Assembly: GCF_039522365.1 (NCBI RefSeq)
Contig: NZ_BAAADJ010000017.1
Location: 101,012 to 165,011, forward strand
Origin: Bacillus carboniphilus
GTDB taxonomy: Bacteria; Bacillota; Bacilli; Bacillales; JC228
Length of the DNA stretch: 64,000 nt
Direction: 5' to 3'
Numbering within the stretch: the stretch's first letter is position 1; the number at the start of each line of letters is the position of its first letter. Below, one piece after another: positions 17,485 to 29,624 of this stretch. Both the position numbers and the translations under genes were made by a program. Under the pieces are notes generated by a model, which saw nothing but the letters and a program-made list of their open reading frames with translations, was not told the origin of the DNA and did not search any database.

Positions 17485-17570
17485 ATGTAATCACCGATTT
17501 TATCATATCATAGTTTGAGGGTGGAAACTTAGGAGCCGGATTTTGTTAAATAAGTCGTTTTTGGAGAAAT

Positions 17571-17782
17571 GGAACGGAAACTAAAGAATGCGTGTCGAAT
17601 ATTCCAGAAAAAGTATGAAACGGAACAGAAACCAAAGATGTGTGCCGGAAATTCCAGAAAAAGTAAGAAACGGAACAAAAACCAAAGAATGTATGCCAAA
17701 TATTCCAGATTAAGTAAGAAACGGAACAGAAATCAAAGAATGTGTGCCGAATATTCCAGAAAAAGTGAGAAATGGAACAAAA
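17571..17782. repeat. Tandem array of ~50-bp units (about 4.2 copies)
   Basis: Units start with GGAAC at 17571, 17622, 17672, 17723 and a partial at 17773, a period of 50-51 bases. The consensus contains GAAACGGAACAGAAACC and CCGAATATTCCAGAAAAAG. Copies differ by scattered substitutions. It fills the space between yunF and the sufB terminator. The plus-strand frame across it is a by-product of the repeat. Confidence 0.9.
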
Positions 17783-17826
17783 GTTTTGTGATATATTCTT
17801 CAGAAGCCCCACCAAGGGCCTCATTC

Positions 17827-17868
17827 AAAAAAAAACCCCAAACCGCACATTGGCGATTCAGGGGTTTT
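17827..17868 (-). terminator. Terminator of the suf operon
   Basis: On the minus strand GCAAAACCCC pairs with GGGGTTTT across a longer loop and is followed by a long T-run, 12 bases past the sufB stop. Confidence 0.85.
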
Positions 17869-17879
17869 GCTAACATTTA

Positions 17880-19277
17880 TTATCCGATAGATCCTTCCAT
17901 TTCGAACTTGATCAAACGGTTCATTTCAACCGCATACTCCATTGGAAGTTCTTTAGTAAATGGCTCGATGAAGCCCATTACGATCATTTCAGTTGCCTCT
18001 TCTTCAGAGATTCCACGACTCATCAAGTAGAATAACTGTTCCTCAGATACTTTTGAAACTTTTGCTTCGTGCTCTAAGGAAATGTTATCGTTCAAGATTT
18101 CGTTGTATGGAATTGTATCCGAAGTAGATTGGTTATCCATAATTAGCGTGTCACACTCGATGTTTGAACGAGCACCGTGTGCTTTACGCCCGAAGTGAAC
18201 GATTCCACGGTACGTTACCTTACCACCTTGCTTCGAAATAGACTTCGAAACGATTGTAGAAGATGTATTAGGAGCTAAGTGCATCATTTTCGCTCCAGCA
18301 TCTTGGTGTTGACCTTTACCAGCAAGTGCGATGGATAATGTCATACCACGAGCACCTTCACCCTTAAGGATCACGGCTGGGTATTTCATTGTTAATTTAG
18401 AACCGATGTTACCGTCAATCCATTCCATGGTTGCGTTCGCTTCACAAACGGCACGCTTTGTAACAAGGTTATAGACGTTGTTTGCCCAGTTTTGAATCGT
18501 TGTATAACGGCAGTAGCCGCCTTCTTTAACAATAATTTCTACAACCGCACTATGAAGTGAGTTTGTTGTGTAAACAGGCGCTGTACAACCCTCTACATAG
18601 TGTACATGAGCTCCTTCATCTACGATAATAAGCGTACGCTCGAATTGACCCATGTTTTCAGAGTTAATACGGAAGTAAGCTTGTAAAGGCGTTTCAACTT
18701 TAATTCCTTTTGGTACGTAGATAAATGATCCCCCAGACCAAACGGCTGAGTTTAAAGCTGCAAATTTATTATCTGTTGCTGGGATTACTTTTGCCCAGTG
18801 CTCTTTAAAGATATCTTCGTTTTCTTTCAAAGCAGAATCCGTATCTTTAAAGACAATACCCATCTCTTCTAAATCTTCTTTCATGTTGTGGTATACAACT
18901 TCAGATTCATATTGAGCAGATACCCCTGCAAGATATTTTTGCTCTGCTTCAGGAATTCCTAATTTATCAAACGTTTGCTTGATTTCATCAGGCACCTCAT
19001 CCCAAGAACGCTCTGACTTCTCAGATGGTTTTACATAGTACGTGATTTCATCAAAGTTCAAACCGCCAAGATCGCCACCCCATTGTGGCATAGGCATATT
19101 ATAGAAGTGCTCTAGTGATTTCAGACGGAAATCTAGCATCCACTGAGGTTCTTCTTTCATTTTAGAAATTTCTTCAACGATTTCACGAGTTAGACCACGT
19201 TTCGAACGGAAAATCGATACGTCTCTGTCATGAAACCCGTATTTATAATCGCCGATTTCAGGCATTTTTTTAGCCAT
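17880..19277 (-). CDS. sufB: Fe-S cluster assembly protein SufB
   Basis: A 465-aa SufB, a scaffold subunit of the SufBCD complex on which Fe-S clusters are built. Length and sequence match Bacillus SufB, including [32 protein letters not shown] near the C-terminus and the basket-like beta-helix core. The conserved CNTxS-type region is represented by [12 protein letters not shown]. It is last in the operon sufC-sufD-sufS-sufU-sufB, the standard Bacillus order. Confidence 0.97.
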   Translation of the reverse strand: MAKKMPEIGDYKYGFHDRDVSIFRSKRGLTREIVEEISKMKEEPQWMLDFRLKSLEHFYNMPMPQWGGDLGGLNFDEITYYVKPSEKSERSWDEVPDEIKQTFDKLGIPEAEQKYLAGVSAQYESEVVYHNMKEDLEEMGIVFKDTDSALKENEDIFKEHWAKVIPATDNKFAALNSAVWSGGSFIYVPKGIKVETPLQAYFRINSENMGQFERTLIIVDEGAHVHYVEGCTAPVYTTNSLHSAVVEIIVKEGGYCRYTTIQNWANNVYNLVTKRAVCEANATMEWIDGNIGSKLTMKYPAVILKGEGARGMTLSIALAGKGQHQDAGAKMMHLAPNTSSTIVSKSISKQGGKVTYRGIVHFGRKAHGARSNIECDTLIMDNQSTSDTIPYNEILNDNISLEHEAKVSKVSEEQLFYLMSRGISEEEATEMIVMGFIEPFTKELPMEYAVEMNRLIKFEMEGSIG

Positions 19278-19312
19278 CCGTCATTCCTCCATTCTTTTGG
19301 AAATACACTGGC

Positions 19313-22272
<2,960 letters not shown>

Positions 22273-22288
22273 TTCAATCCTCCTAGAT

Positions 22289-23074
22289 TTACGCTTCTTG
22301 TCCTACCGTTTCATCCTCAATACCAAGTTCTTGTTTAATCCAGTCATATCCTTCCGCCTCAAGACGTTGAGCTAATTCAGGACCTCCGGATTTTACAACG
22401 CGCCCTTGCATCATTACATGTACGTAATCAGGAGTGATGTAGTTTAGTAAACGTTGATAGTGAGTAATGATTAGGCAACCAAAATCTTCGCCTCTCATTT
22501 TGTTAATACCTTTTGACACGACTTTTAAGGCATCAATATCTAGTCCAGAGTCAATCTCGTCAAGAATCGCAATCTTCGGCTCAATCATCATTAACTGAAG
22601 AATTTCGTTACGTTTCTTTTCTCCACCAGAAAACCCTTCATTTAGATAGCGTTGAGCCATATCTGGATCCATTTCTAGGTATTCCATTGTTTCATCCATT
22701 TGGCGAATAAATTTCATTAAAGAAATCTCATCGCCTTCTTCACGACGAGCGTTGATAGCCGAACGTAAGAAATCAGCATTTGTTACTCCGCTAATTTCAC
22801 TTGGATATTGCATAGCTAGAAATAGCCCAACTTGAGCTCTCTCGTCAACTTCCATTTCTAGGACATTTTCTCCATCAAATTCGATAGAGCCTTTTGTTAC
22901 TTCATATTTTGGGTGTCCCATAATTGCTGAAGATAATGTAGATTTACCAGTACCGTTTGGTCCCATGATGGCATGAATTTCTCCACCTTTGATCTCAAGG
23001 TTTACTCCTTTTAAGATCTCTTTTCCATCAATTTCTACATGTAAATCCTTAATTGTTAAAGTAGAACCAGCCAT
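22289..23074 (-). CDS. sufC: Fe-S assembly ATPase SufC
   Basis: A 261-aa ABC-type ATPase that drives conformational change in the SufBCD scaffold. Walker A is GPNGTGKST, the signature is FSGGEKKR, and Walker B is IAILDEIDSGLDIDA. It is the first gene of the suf operon; an AAAAACGGAGGTAT site precedes the ATG. The 240 bases upstream of the start (23075-23314) hold no recognisable operator. Confidence 0.97.
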   Translation of the reverse strand: MAGSTLTIKDLHVEIDGKEILKGVNLEIKGGEIHAIMGPNGTGKSTLSSAIMGHPKYEVTKGSIEFDGENVLEMEVDERAQVGLFLAMQYPSEISGVTNADFLRSAINARREEGDEISLMKFIRQMDETMEYLEMDPDMAQRYLNEGFSGGEKKRNEILQLMMIEPKIAILDEIDSGLDIDALKVVSKGINKMRGEDFGCLIITHYQRLLNYITPDYVHVMMQGRVVKSGGPELAQRLEAEGYDWIKQELGIEDETVGQEA

Positions 23075-23314
23075 GTAAAATATACCTCCGTTTTTATCTT
23101 TCCTATGTTCAATATCTATCCCCTAGAGAGGATAGTAAAAGGAACAATTCTCAGTTTATTCTCATTACAATCTTATAACAAATCCAAAGTGTTAGCAACC
23201 GTTATACCTATAAGCCTTTACTCTCCACACTTTAACATAAAATGATAGTAAAGTCTTGTTGATTTAAGTAACCCAATTCCTGAAAATTTCCCATTTTTAA
23301 TGTTTCCAAAAACG

Positions 23315-23349
23315 AGAAAAAACCAGCCTCTTAATTTGTTGGCTGGTTT
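23315..23349 (-). terminator. Terminator downstream of the 56-aa ORF
   Basis: On the minus strand AAACCAGCC pairs with GGCTGGTTT and is followed by TTTTTCTCG. It lies 40 bases past the stop of the small ORF at 23389-23559 and upstream of the sufC promoter region, so it separates two transcripts. Confidence 0.8.
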
Positions 23350-23388
23350 CCAATGTTTAACTGAATTACTTCTTATATATAATCTCAC

Positions 23389-23559
23389 CTATGAGAAAAG
23401 CTTACGATCATGTTCCATTACAATTCGTTGACTCTGAATATAATCTTTTTCACGTTTTCTTTCAACTTTCATTCTAATTTCATGTTTTTGAGAGTACACT
23501 TCATAACCAATTCCATGTGCTTGTTGCATTGCTTTTTCCATATCCGTAGTAACCTTCAT
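23389..23559 (-). CDS. Possible 56-aa small protein, not recognised
   Basis: The minus strand encodes MKVTTDMEKAMQQAHGIGY, then a strongly charged helix-like stretch (KHEIRMKVERKREKDYIQSQ) and ends DRKLFS. The composition looks protein-like and a terminator follows in the same direction. Against it, there is no clear ribosome-binding site before the ATG and I recognise no family. It may be a genuine short gene or the remnant of one. Confidence 0.4.
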   Translation of the reverse strand: MKVTTDMEKAMQQAHGIGYEVYSQKHEIRMKVERKREKDYIQSQRIVMEHDRKLFS

Positions 23560-23772
23560 ATTAAGAGGTTGGATAATGAATCAATCCTTTCAGGTTTTAA
23601 AATTTAATACAGTACCTACAATACACTCCTCTTTCCAATCACACAAACGCTATAATCACTCACATAAAACGGTGACCCTTCAAATACCCCACTCAGGTGA
23701 TTTCAACTCACCTATTCTTACAATTCTGCTAATATGCTCTCTATCAGAACCGATTCGGCAAATAATGACATA
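23560..23772. other. Intergenic stretch with no recognised feature
   Basis: This 213-base stretch between the CMD-gene terminator and the small ORF has no supported gene on either strand. It presumably holds the promoter of the small ORF. It contains TCAGGTGATTTCAACTCACCT, a short imperfect inverted repeat (AGGTGA/TCACCT). Confidence 0.4.
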
Positions 23773-23800
23773 AAAAGAAGCTCCCACCTAAGGAGCTTCT
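23773..23800 (-). terminator. Terminator of the CMD-family gene
   Basis: On the minus strand AGAAGCTCC pairs with GGAGCTTCT and is followed by TTTTAT, directly after the stop at 23805. Confidence 0.85.
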
Positions 23801-23804
23801 ATCA

Positions 23805-24179
23805 TTATTGCTTAAGCTGATTCAATTCCTGTACAGCCTGTTGGACTAAAGTAACACCTTGACTCAAAGCTGCTCCCCCACCAAAAGCTGCACAAACGCC
23901 AACTGCCTCTAAAATTTCATCTTCAGAGCAACCTTGGTCGAGACACCCTTTAGTATGGTAAATAATGCAATACTCATCTTGAGAATACAGACTAATCCCT
24001 AAAGCAATTAGTTGCTTTTCTTTCTTTGTCAGTGTACCTTCTTGAAAACAAGTTTCCGTAAACTGATTAAATCTATGGACAAGCTCTGGCATTTTTTCAT
24101 TAAAAGCACCCATTCCGACCTTGTATGCGTGAAGGGAATCGGTTACTGGATGGCTGTGATTAAAATGTTCATGTTCCAT
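23805..24179 (-). CDS. Carboxymuconolactone decarboxylase (AhpD-like) family protein
   Basis: A 124-aa all-helical CMD/AhpD-family protein. The family motif is present as [30 protein letters not shown]: the first cysteine is in EYCIIYH and a second in KGC. The usual AhpD CxxC spacing is not present (C-x7-C, as read), so a peroxidase-type disulfide is less certain. Related proteins act in oxidative defence or aromatic lactone breakdown. It is a single gene with its own terminator; the role here is unknown. Confidence 0.82.
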   Translation of the reverse strand: MEHEHFNHSHPVTDSLHAYKVGMGAFNEKMPELVHRFNQFTETCFQEGTLTKKEKQLIALGISLYSQDEYCIIYHTKGCLDQGCSEDEILEAVGVCAAFGGGAALSQGVTLVQQAVQELNQLKQ

Positions 24180-24285
24180 ATTTCTTCACCTCAATTTGCA
24201 ATTTTCTTGGATAGTATCTTTCAGGGTGAGCGAATATATTCAAAGGCTGTTCCGAAATTTTATATCGTTGGACTTATTGGCCAGG

Positions 24286-24695
24286 AATAACGAAACGTTT
24301 GTCCGCTACACCCCCGAAAACCGGCATTTTCATTAAAATAGCGGTTCCTGAGTCCGCTTGTTAATTTAAACGGACTTAGGTTCCGTTATTTCCCCCAAAA
24401 AACATACATTCAGTAGTTTCGCGGACAGAGAATCCGCTATTTCCTTATTTTCAGCCGAAAAATACATTTATACGGTCGAATAACGGAACGTGTGTCCGCT
24501 TCACACCCAAAAACCGGCATTTTCAATAAAATAGCGCATCCTGTGTCCGCTTGGTAATTTAAACGGACTTAGGTTCCGTTATTTGCCCCCAAAAGCATAT
24601 TTTCAGAAATTTCGCGGACAGAGGATCCGCTATTTGCCTATTTTTAGACGAAAAATACCACTAAACGATCAAATAACGGAACGTGTGTCCGCTTG
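24286..24695. repeat. 193-bp tandem repeat, two copies plus a partial third
   Basis: Copies start with AATAACG at 24286, 24479 and 24672 (the last only about 24 bases). Each 193-base copy contains four shorter palindromic blocks of about 48 bases. Two are in one orientation (AATAACGGAACGTGTGTCCGCTT and AATAGCG...CCTGTGTCCGCTT) and two are inverted (AAACGGACTTAGGTTCCGTTATT and CGCGGACAGAGGATCCGCTATTT). It lies between the CMD gene and metQ. Confidence 0.9.
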
Positions 24696-24717
24696 GCCTC
24701 GTATCATCAAAATCACA

Positions 24718-24757
24718 AAAAAACCCCCACCCTCATCTGAGGATAGGAGTTTCTCAT
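24718..24757 (-). terminator. Terminator of metNIQ
   Basis: On the minus strand ACTCCTATCCTCA pairs imperfectly with TGAGGGTGGGGGT and is followed by TTTTTT, just beyond the metQ stop. Confidence 0.8.
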
Positions 24758-24763
24758 TAGAAA

Positions 24764-25651
24764 TTATTCACCTGCTACCGGGACAACAGCACCTTCATAT
24801 TCTTCTAAAATAAAGTTTTGAATCTCTTCAGAACGAAGAACTTCAATTAACGCTTGGATTGCTTCAGAGTTTTCATCACCTTTACGTACCGCAATAACAT
24901 TTACATATGGAGATTGTTCGTTTTCTAATGCAATAGCATCTTCAACAGGGTTGATTCCATTATCAATTGCATAGTTAGAGTTAATTAAAACGGCATCTCC
25001 TTCTCCACTTTGGTACAACTGCGGAAGAAGTGCAGCTTCATAGTCATATTCAAACTCCAAGTTTTTATCGTTTTCAATAATATCTTTAATCTCTGCTTTT
25101 GTTTTTTCTACTTCAGGATCAAGTTTAATAAGGCCTTCGTTTTCAAGCATTGATAAAATACGACCGTGGTCTGGAATTGAGTTACTCATTAAAATAACAG
25201 CACCATCTGGTAGGTCTTGAAGGCTTTCGTGCTTTTGAGAGTAAACTCCGATTGGTTCGATGTGTATGCCTCCAGCATTTACAAACCCATAACCATGCTC
25301 TTCCATTTGAGCTTCTAAATAAGGAATGTGTTGGAAATAGTTGGCATCTAATGTTCCGTTATCTAAATCTTGGTTTGGAAAAATGTAATCTGTATATTCT
25401 TCAATTTCTAATTCAATACCTTTTTCAGCAAGAAGTGGTTGTGCTTGCTCTAGGATTTCAGCATGAGGTACGTTAGATGCACCTACGACCAAAGTTGTCT
25501 TTTCCCCTTCGTTTGCTGCTTCATTATTTTCATCTGCTGTTTCATTTGTAGCAGCACCATTTCCTTGTGCACCTTCGTCATCTGCAGTACCACATGCAGC
25601 TAACACAAGGGCAAAAGTAGCAATAAGTAAAAGTGTAAGCCATTTTTTCAT
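24764..25651 (-). CDS. metQ: Methionine-binding lipoprotein MetQ
   Basis: A 295-aa lipoprotein with lipobox ALVLAACG at the N-terminus, followed by an Asn/Glu/Ala-rich linker and an NlpA/MetQ-type binding domain (VVGASNVPHAEILEQ, YTDYIFPNQDLDNGTLDANYFQH). It captures methionine outside the cell for the MetNI transporter. It is the last gene of metN-metI-metQ, and the operon is preceded by a SAM riboswitch. Confidence 0.94.
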   Translation of the reverse strand: MKKWLTLLLIATFALVLAACGTADDEGAQGNGAATNETADENNEAANEGEKTTLVVGASNVPHAEILEQAQPLLAEKGIELEIEEYTDYIFPNQDLDNGTLDANYFQHIPYLEAQMEEHGYGFVNAGGIHIEPIGVYSQKHESLQDLPDGAVILMSNSIPDHGRILSMLENEGLIKLDPEVEKTKAEIKDIIENDKNLEFEYDYEAALLPQLYQSGEGDAVLINSNYAIDNGINPVEDAIALENEQSPYVNVIAVRKGDENSEAIQALIEVLRSEEIQNFILEEYEGAVVPVAGE

Positions 25652-25665
25652 TTCTTCTGTCTCTC

Positions 25666-26334
25666 CTATCTTTTGTCTAAAAGTTTTGTTATGTTATCTC
25701 CAATAAATTGGATGATAAATACGATAATGAGTACTAGTATGGTAGCCATTAAAGTCACATCTTCTCTACTTCGCTGGAAACCATCCAAATAAGCTAGGGT
25801 ACCAAGACCACCAGCTCCAATAACACCTGCCATAGCTGTATATCCAACTAGTGCAATAGCTGTAACCGTAATACCTGAAACGAGTGCTGGCATGGATTCT
25901 GGTAATAGCACCTTCCATATAATGGTGCTTGTTTTAGCCCCCATAGCCCTCGCAGCTTCTATTACACCCTTATCAATTTCTCTAAAGGCAATTTCCACCA
26001 TTCTTGCATAAAATGGTGCCGCTCCAACAATTAGAGATGGTAATGCTGCATTGGGTCCACGGACGGTTCCCATTAAAAACTTTGTAAATCCAAGTAATAA
26101 AACAATCAAAATAATAAACGGAATGGACCTGAATATATTAACCACTGCAGATGTAGCAACATTTGCTAATTTGTTCTCCCATAGATTCCCTTTGGAAGAT
26201 AGAAATAGTAGTAATCCTAATAAAATTCCAAATACGAGCGTAAACACGACAGAAACACCTGTCATATATAATGTTTCCTCAGTAGCAACCCACATATCTT
26301 CCCAATCAACATTTGGAAACCAAGTACTAAGCAT
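25666..26334 (-). CDS. metI: Methionine ABC transporter permease MetI
   Basis: A 222-aa membrane protein with five hydrophobic helices and the inner-membrane component signature EAARAMGAKTSTIIWKVLLPES. It forms the channel of the methionine importer. Its start overlaps the end of metN by 8 bases and it lies 14 bases before metQ. Confidence 0.95.
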   Translation of the reverse strand: MLSTWFPNVDWEDMWVATEETLYMTGVSVVFTLVFGILLGLLLFLSSKGNLWENKLANVATSAVVNIFRSIPFIILIVLLLGFTKFLMGTVRGPNAALPSLIVGAAPFYARMVEIAFREIDKGVIEAARAMGAKTSTIIWKVLLPESMPALVSGITVTAIALVGYTAMAGVIGAGGLGTLAYLDGFQRSREDVTLMATILVLIIVFIIQFIGDNITKLLDKR

Positions 26335-27352
26335 TCGCTAACACCTCCGTCCCCACTTGTTGAGCTTTTAGAAATTCGAGTACTTTTTGAACTTCTTCTT
26401 CCTGACCATTCAAATGAACAAATAAAGAACCGTAGGACCCATTTTGGGTATGTGAAATTTTCCCTTGCAATATGTTCACTGTGACTGGAAAATCACGGAT
26501 AATAGAAGTAATAATTGGCTTCTCCGCATTTTCACCAACAAATGAAAGCTTCACAATTTTCCCCTCTGAATAGCGTTCTAGCAAATGTTCAATCGTTTCT
26601 TTAGTTTCTTCTGGTTCTGTCACCTGTTGCACAAATCGCTTTGTTACCTGTTGCTTTGGATTTTTAAATACATCTAGAACAGAACCTAACTCAACCACTT
26701 TTCCAGATTCCATCACTGCTACACGGTGACAGATTTTTTGAATAACATGCATTTCATGTGTGATCAAAACGATGGTTAAACCTAACTTTTCGTTAATGCT
26801 CACTAAAAGTTCCAAAATGGAGTCGGTTGTCTGCGGGTCTAGTGCAGATGTTGCTTCATCACAAAGTAGCACTTGCGGATCATTTGCTAATGCACGAGCA
26901 ATCCCAACGCGTTGCTTTTGTCCTCCGCTTAATTGAGATGGATACGCCTTCTCTCTTCCTTCAAGTCCAACCAATTTAATGAGCTCTTTCACTTTTTGAG
27001 CTCGCTCTTTTTTCGGAATACCTGCAATTTCTAATGGAAAAGCTATATTATCAAACACAGTTCTAGACCAAAGTAGGTTGAAATGCTGAAAAATCATTCC
27101 GATCTTTTGTCTAGCCTGGCGAAGATTCTTTCCTTTAATAGCCGAGATGGTGTGCTTGCCTACTTGAATCGATCCGTCTGTTGGTTTTTCTAAACCGTTC
27201 AACATACGAAGGAGCGTACTTTTTCCAGCCCCACTGTATCCAATTACACCAAATATCTCGCCGTCTTGAATATCTAATTGAACATCATCAACAGCTAGTA
27301 GCGTTCCCTGTTTCGATTTAAAACGCTTAGTCACTTTTTGAATGGAAATCAT
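26327..27352 (-). CDS. metN: Methionine ABC transporter ATPase MetN
   Basis: A 341-aa ATPase of the methionine importer. Walker A is GYSGAGKST, the signature is LSGGQKQR, and Walker B is VLLCDEATSALDP. A C-terminal NIL domain (about residues 265-341) should sense methionine. The ATG at 27352 is preferred because AGGGGGAG lies just upstream. It is the first gene of the operon behind the SAM riboswitch. Confidence 0.96.
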   Translation of the reverse strand: MISIQKVTKRFKSKQGTLLAVDDVQLDIQDGEIFGVIGYSGAGKSTLLRMLNGLEKPTDGSIQVGKHTISAIKGKNLRQARQKIGMIFQHFNLLWSRTVFDNIAFPLEIAGIPKKERAQKVKELIKLVGLEGREKAYPSQLSGGQKQRVGIARALANDPQVLLCDEATSALDPQTTDSILELLVSINEKLGLTIVLITHEMHVIQKICHRVAVMESGKVVELGSVLDVFKNPKQQVTKRFVQQVTEPEETKETIEHLLERYSEGKIVKLSFVGENAEKPIITSIIRDFPVTVNILQGKISHTQNGSYGSLFVHLNGQEEEVQKVLEFLKAQQVGTEVLANA

Positions 27353-27452
27353 AAAGCTCCCCCTCTCTATCCTAGTATTCATATAAAAATAGTCCGTTTA
27401 GTAGTCAAAATGAGTATAAATTTTTTCCAAAAGAGAGATAAAGAAAACAAAT

Positions 27453-27491
27453 AAAAAAACCTTTCCGGCACGCAAATGAGCAGAAAGGTTT
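27453..27491 (-). terminator. Riboswitch-controlled terminator of metNIQ
   Basis: On the minus strand AACCTTTCTG...CCGGAAAGGTT folds into a stem followed by TTTTTATTTG. The GGAAAGG segment just before it could form an antiterminator when SAM is low. It lies between the SAM aptamer and metN. Confidence 0.85.
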
Positions 27492-27511
27492 ACATATTGT
27501 AAGAATCCTTT

Positions 27512-27619
27512 CCCTCATCTTTCAAAGCACACTGCTTTGCGTGAATTGGCACCATTTCAATTGTAATTGACGGTTGCCGGGTTTCATCGGGCACTTCCCT
27601 CCACCTCTCTCGATAAGAG
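27512..27619 (-). promoter_or_regulatory. SAM-I riboswitch (S box) upstream of metN
   Basis: The minus-strand leader shows the full S-box core: CTTATCGAGAGAGGTGGAGG, GAAGTGCCCGATGAAACCCG, GCAACC, then AATGGTGCCAATTC and AAAGATGAGGG. P1 pairs CTCTTATC with GATGAGGG. The aptamer precedes a terminator, so SAM binding should shut off metNIQ. Confidence 0.97.
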
Positions 27620-27696
27620 AACGACTATTCAATTTAAGTATATAAATTAACGCTATAACTTAATAACGATTTAATGCATCAAAGAATACGAGATTC

Positions 27697-27725
27697 ATAG
27701 TATCATGGTGAATTTTTTCTGTCAA
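27697..27725 (-). promoter_or_regulatory. Sigma-A promoter of metNIQ
   Basis: TTGACA (27725-27720) and TACTAT (27702-27697) are separated by 17 bases on the minus strand, about 80 bases upstream of the SAM aptamer. Confidence 0.8.
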
Positions 27726-27744
27726 TCAAAAATACGTTAAAAAA

Positions 27745-28167
27745 TCATGGTTTATTTAACCAGCATAATGATTCAAATAACAGCAATGTCCGATATTTAC
27801 CCTTAACTGTAATCTCTTTTTGCTTGAATAATTGTTGCATCATTTCCGCACCAGACAAAAGTCTATAAATGGATCTTTCATCTCCATGGACTGAAAAATC
27901 CGGCTGTACAAAAGAATCCTCCGTACCTTTACATTTATCCTTAGAGAGAACAAAGTGAACGGTTTCTTTCTCACTTTCAATAGATACAAATGTTTCATAG
28001 GCTGGTATTAGTAATTGCAAGTCTGGTCGGTTTTCTAGCCGTTCTAACCATGAAAAAACTCTTTCTTTCATTTTAGACCACTCCCCCATAAATCTTCCGA
28101 ACCATTCGTTTCGTATATAAAGATTTCGATTTGGAGAGAGAAATGTCCTTTTATTAACGTTCGACAA
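27745..28167 (-). CDS. SCP2-like domain protein at the yusD position
   Basis: A 140-aa soluble protein. The C-terminal half (DFSVHGDERSIYRLLSGAEMMQQLFKQKEITVKGKYRTLLLFESL) has the pattern of SCP2 sterol-carrier-like domains, which bind lipidic ligands. Position between metN and the thioredoxin gene matches yusD of B. subtilis. The best start is TTG at 28167, one base after the stop of the MFS gene, with only a weak AGGA site. A shorter form from an internal ATG is possible. Function is unknown. Confidence 0.65.
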   Translation of the reverse strand: MSNVNKRTFLSPNRNLYIRNEWFGRFMGEWSKMKERVFSWLERLENRPDLQLLIPAYETFVSIESEKETVHFVLSKDKCKGTEDSFVQPDFSVHGDERSIYRLLSGAEMMQQLFKQKEITVKGKYRTLLLFESLCWLNKP

Positions 28168-28168
28168 G

Positions 28169-29461
28169 TTATCCTGCTGTTTTACTTGCTTCGACTTTTG
28201 TTTGACTGACTGTTAATTTTTCAAAAAATTTGCTTCTAAACATAATAAAGAAATAAACAGACCCTATTAAATAGAGACCGGCAGTAATGGTAAAGACGGT
28301 TGCATATCCCCAATATGCACCGTAATGAATCACGATACCAGTAGAAACAGGACCCATAACCGCCCACCCCAACTGAAATACCATTTGGTTAACCGAGTTA
28401 GCCAGTCCCTTCATTTCATTATCAACTCGACTCATGATTAAGGACGTTTGAATGGGGTTCCCAGCATTCATTAAGGCCTGCCGGAATAAAAATCCTAATG
28501 CCGCCAGCCATAGTTGTTGTGTATAAGCTGTTAGTAGCAAAAATGGTAAAGAAGCTAATTGAAGAAAGACGACAGCTCTAACTTCACCTACTCTTTTCAC
28601 CACTAGTGGTCCGATAAACATAGCAACTGCTGTGGCAGCCTGACCACCAGAAATAATTAAGCCCACCATTGAAGTACTCGCTTCAAATCGATCCGCAAAA
28701 TATAAATTTAAATATGGAATGACTAAGCCTGCACCAAACCCAATAAGAAGCTGGGCAAAAGCAAACAATCCGATTAGGATTAAACTGTTTTTCTTTTCCT
28801 TCCAAGTATGTAGAGCAGGAAGTCGTTTCTTTACAGAAGGACTCTTCTTTTCTTTTGGTGCTTCTTTCAAGAAAAATAAAGGAATAATACCGGCCATAAA
28901 TATGGCACTACCAAATATTAAGGTCCAACGAATCGCTAAAAGTTCTGTTGTAAAAAGGGAAAGGAGATCGGTTAGACCACCTCCGATTAGATTTCCAATT
29001 ACATTAGCCCCTGTCATTACAGCAAAGTGGAAGCTAAATAAATGAACTCTTTGTTTGGCAGTAGAATTTTCCGCTAACCAAGGAACAATTGAAACCTGAA
29101 CAAATGCCATGAAAGCACCTGTTAGAAAAGCAAAGAGTAGTAACAAGCTTTCATCTTGAAACACTCCTCTAAAAAGGAGGGTGAGCGCAACTAGAATTGA
29201 GCCAAATATCATGACCTTCTTTCGACTCGTTCGGTCACTCATAATCCCCGCAGGAATTAAAACAATCGCAGTGGCTAAAGAAGTGAATGCAATAATTTCC
29301 CCATTCGTCTGTTCACTGTACCCTAGCTCACGCACATAAAAGTTATAAATAACCAGGAATACACCCATCCCAATTTGAGCCAAAATGTTAGCTAATTGAG
29401 CTAGTTTTACATTGCGGTGATATCCTTTATATTGATTAACCCATTCATTTATAAATGCCAT
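28169..29461 (-). CDS. MFS transporter
   Basis: A 430-aa membrane protein of the major facilitator superfamily with 12 hydrophobic helices. The loop motif GIMSDRTSRKKVMIFG between helices 2 and 3 is the MFS signature. The frame is open to 29788, but the ATG at 29461 follows GAGAGGCG, and the extra upstream part lies in intergenic and MITE sequence. The substrate is unknown; drug or metabolite efflux is typical. The SCP2-like gene follows immediately and may be co-transcribed. Confidence 0.87.
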   Translation of the reverse strand: MAFINEWVNQYKGYHRNVKLAQLANILAQIGMGVFLVIYNFYVRELGYSEQTNGEIIAFTSLATAIVLIPAGIMSDRTSRKKVMIFGSILVALTLLFRGVFQDESLLLLFAFLTGAFMAFVQVSIVPWLAENSTAKQRVHLFSFHFAVMTGANVIGNLIGGGLTDLLSLFTTELLAIRWTLIFGSAIFMAGIIPLFFLKEAPKEKKSPSVKKRLPALHTWKEKKNSLILIGLFAFAQLLIGFGAGLVIPYLNLYFADRFEASTSMVGLIISGGQAATAVAMFIGPLVVKRVGEVRAVVFLQLASLPFLLLTAYTQQLWLAALGFLFRQALMNAGNPIQTSLIMSRVDNEMKGLANSVNQMVFQLGWAVMGPVSTGIVIHYGAYWGYATVFTITAGLYLIGSVYFFIMFRSKFFEKLTVSQTKVEASKTAG

Positions 29462-29624
29462 AGTAAAATTTCGCCTCTCGAATTTTCGATACTCTAAATA
29501 AATAATAGAAACTTCAACCATGAAAGTAAATGGGCAAATCAATAATTCTGCAATTGTAATCTTTCTGATGATTTTGACATTGGGGGCTTTTTTGCTCAGG
29601 GGGATCCAAAGGATTAAAATAATA

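Noticed and set aside
17569..18030. 153-aa plus-strand ORF over the 50-bp array
   Set aside because: The frame is made of repeat units and antisense sufB; no start signal is seen.
24286..24695. CRISPR-like or IS-end repeats
   Set aside because: No spacers and no target duplication; it is a plain tandem duplication of palindromic blocks.
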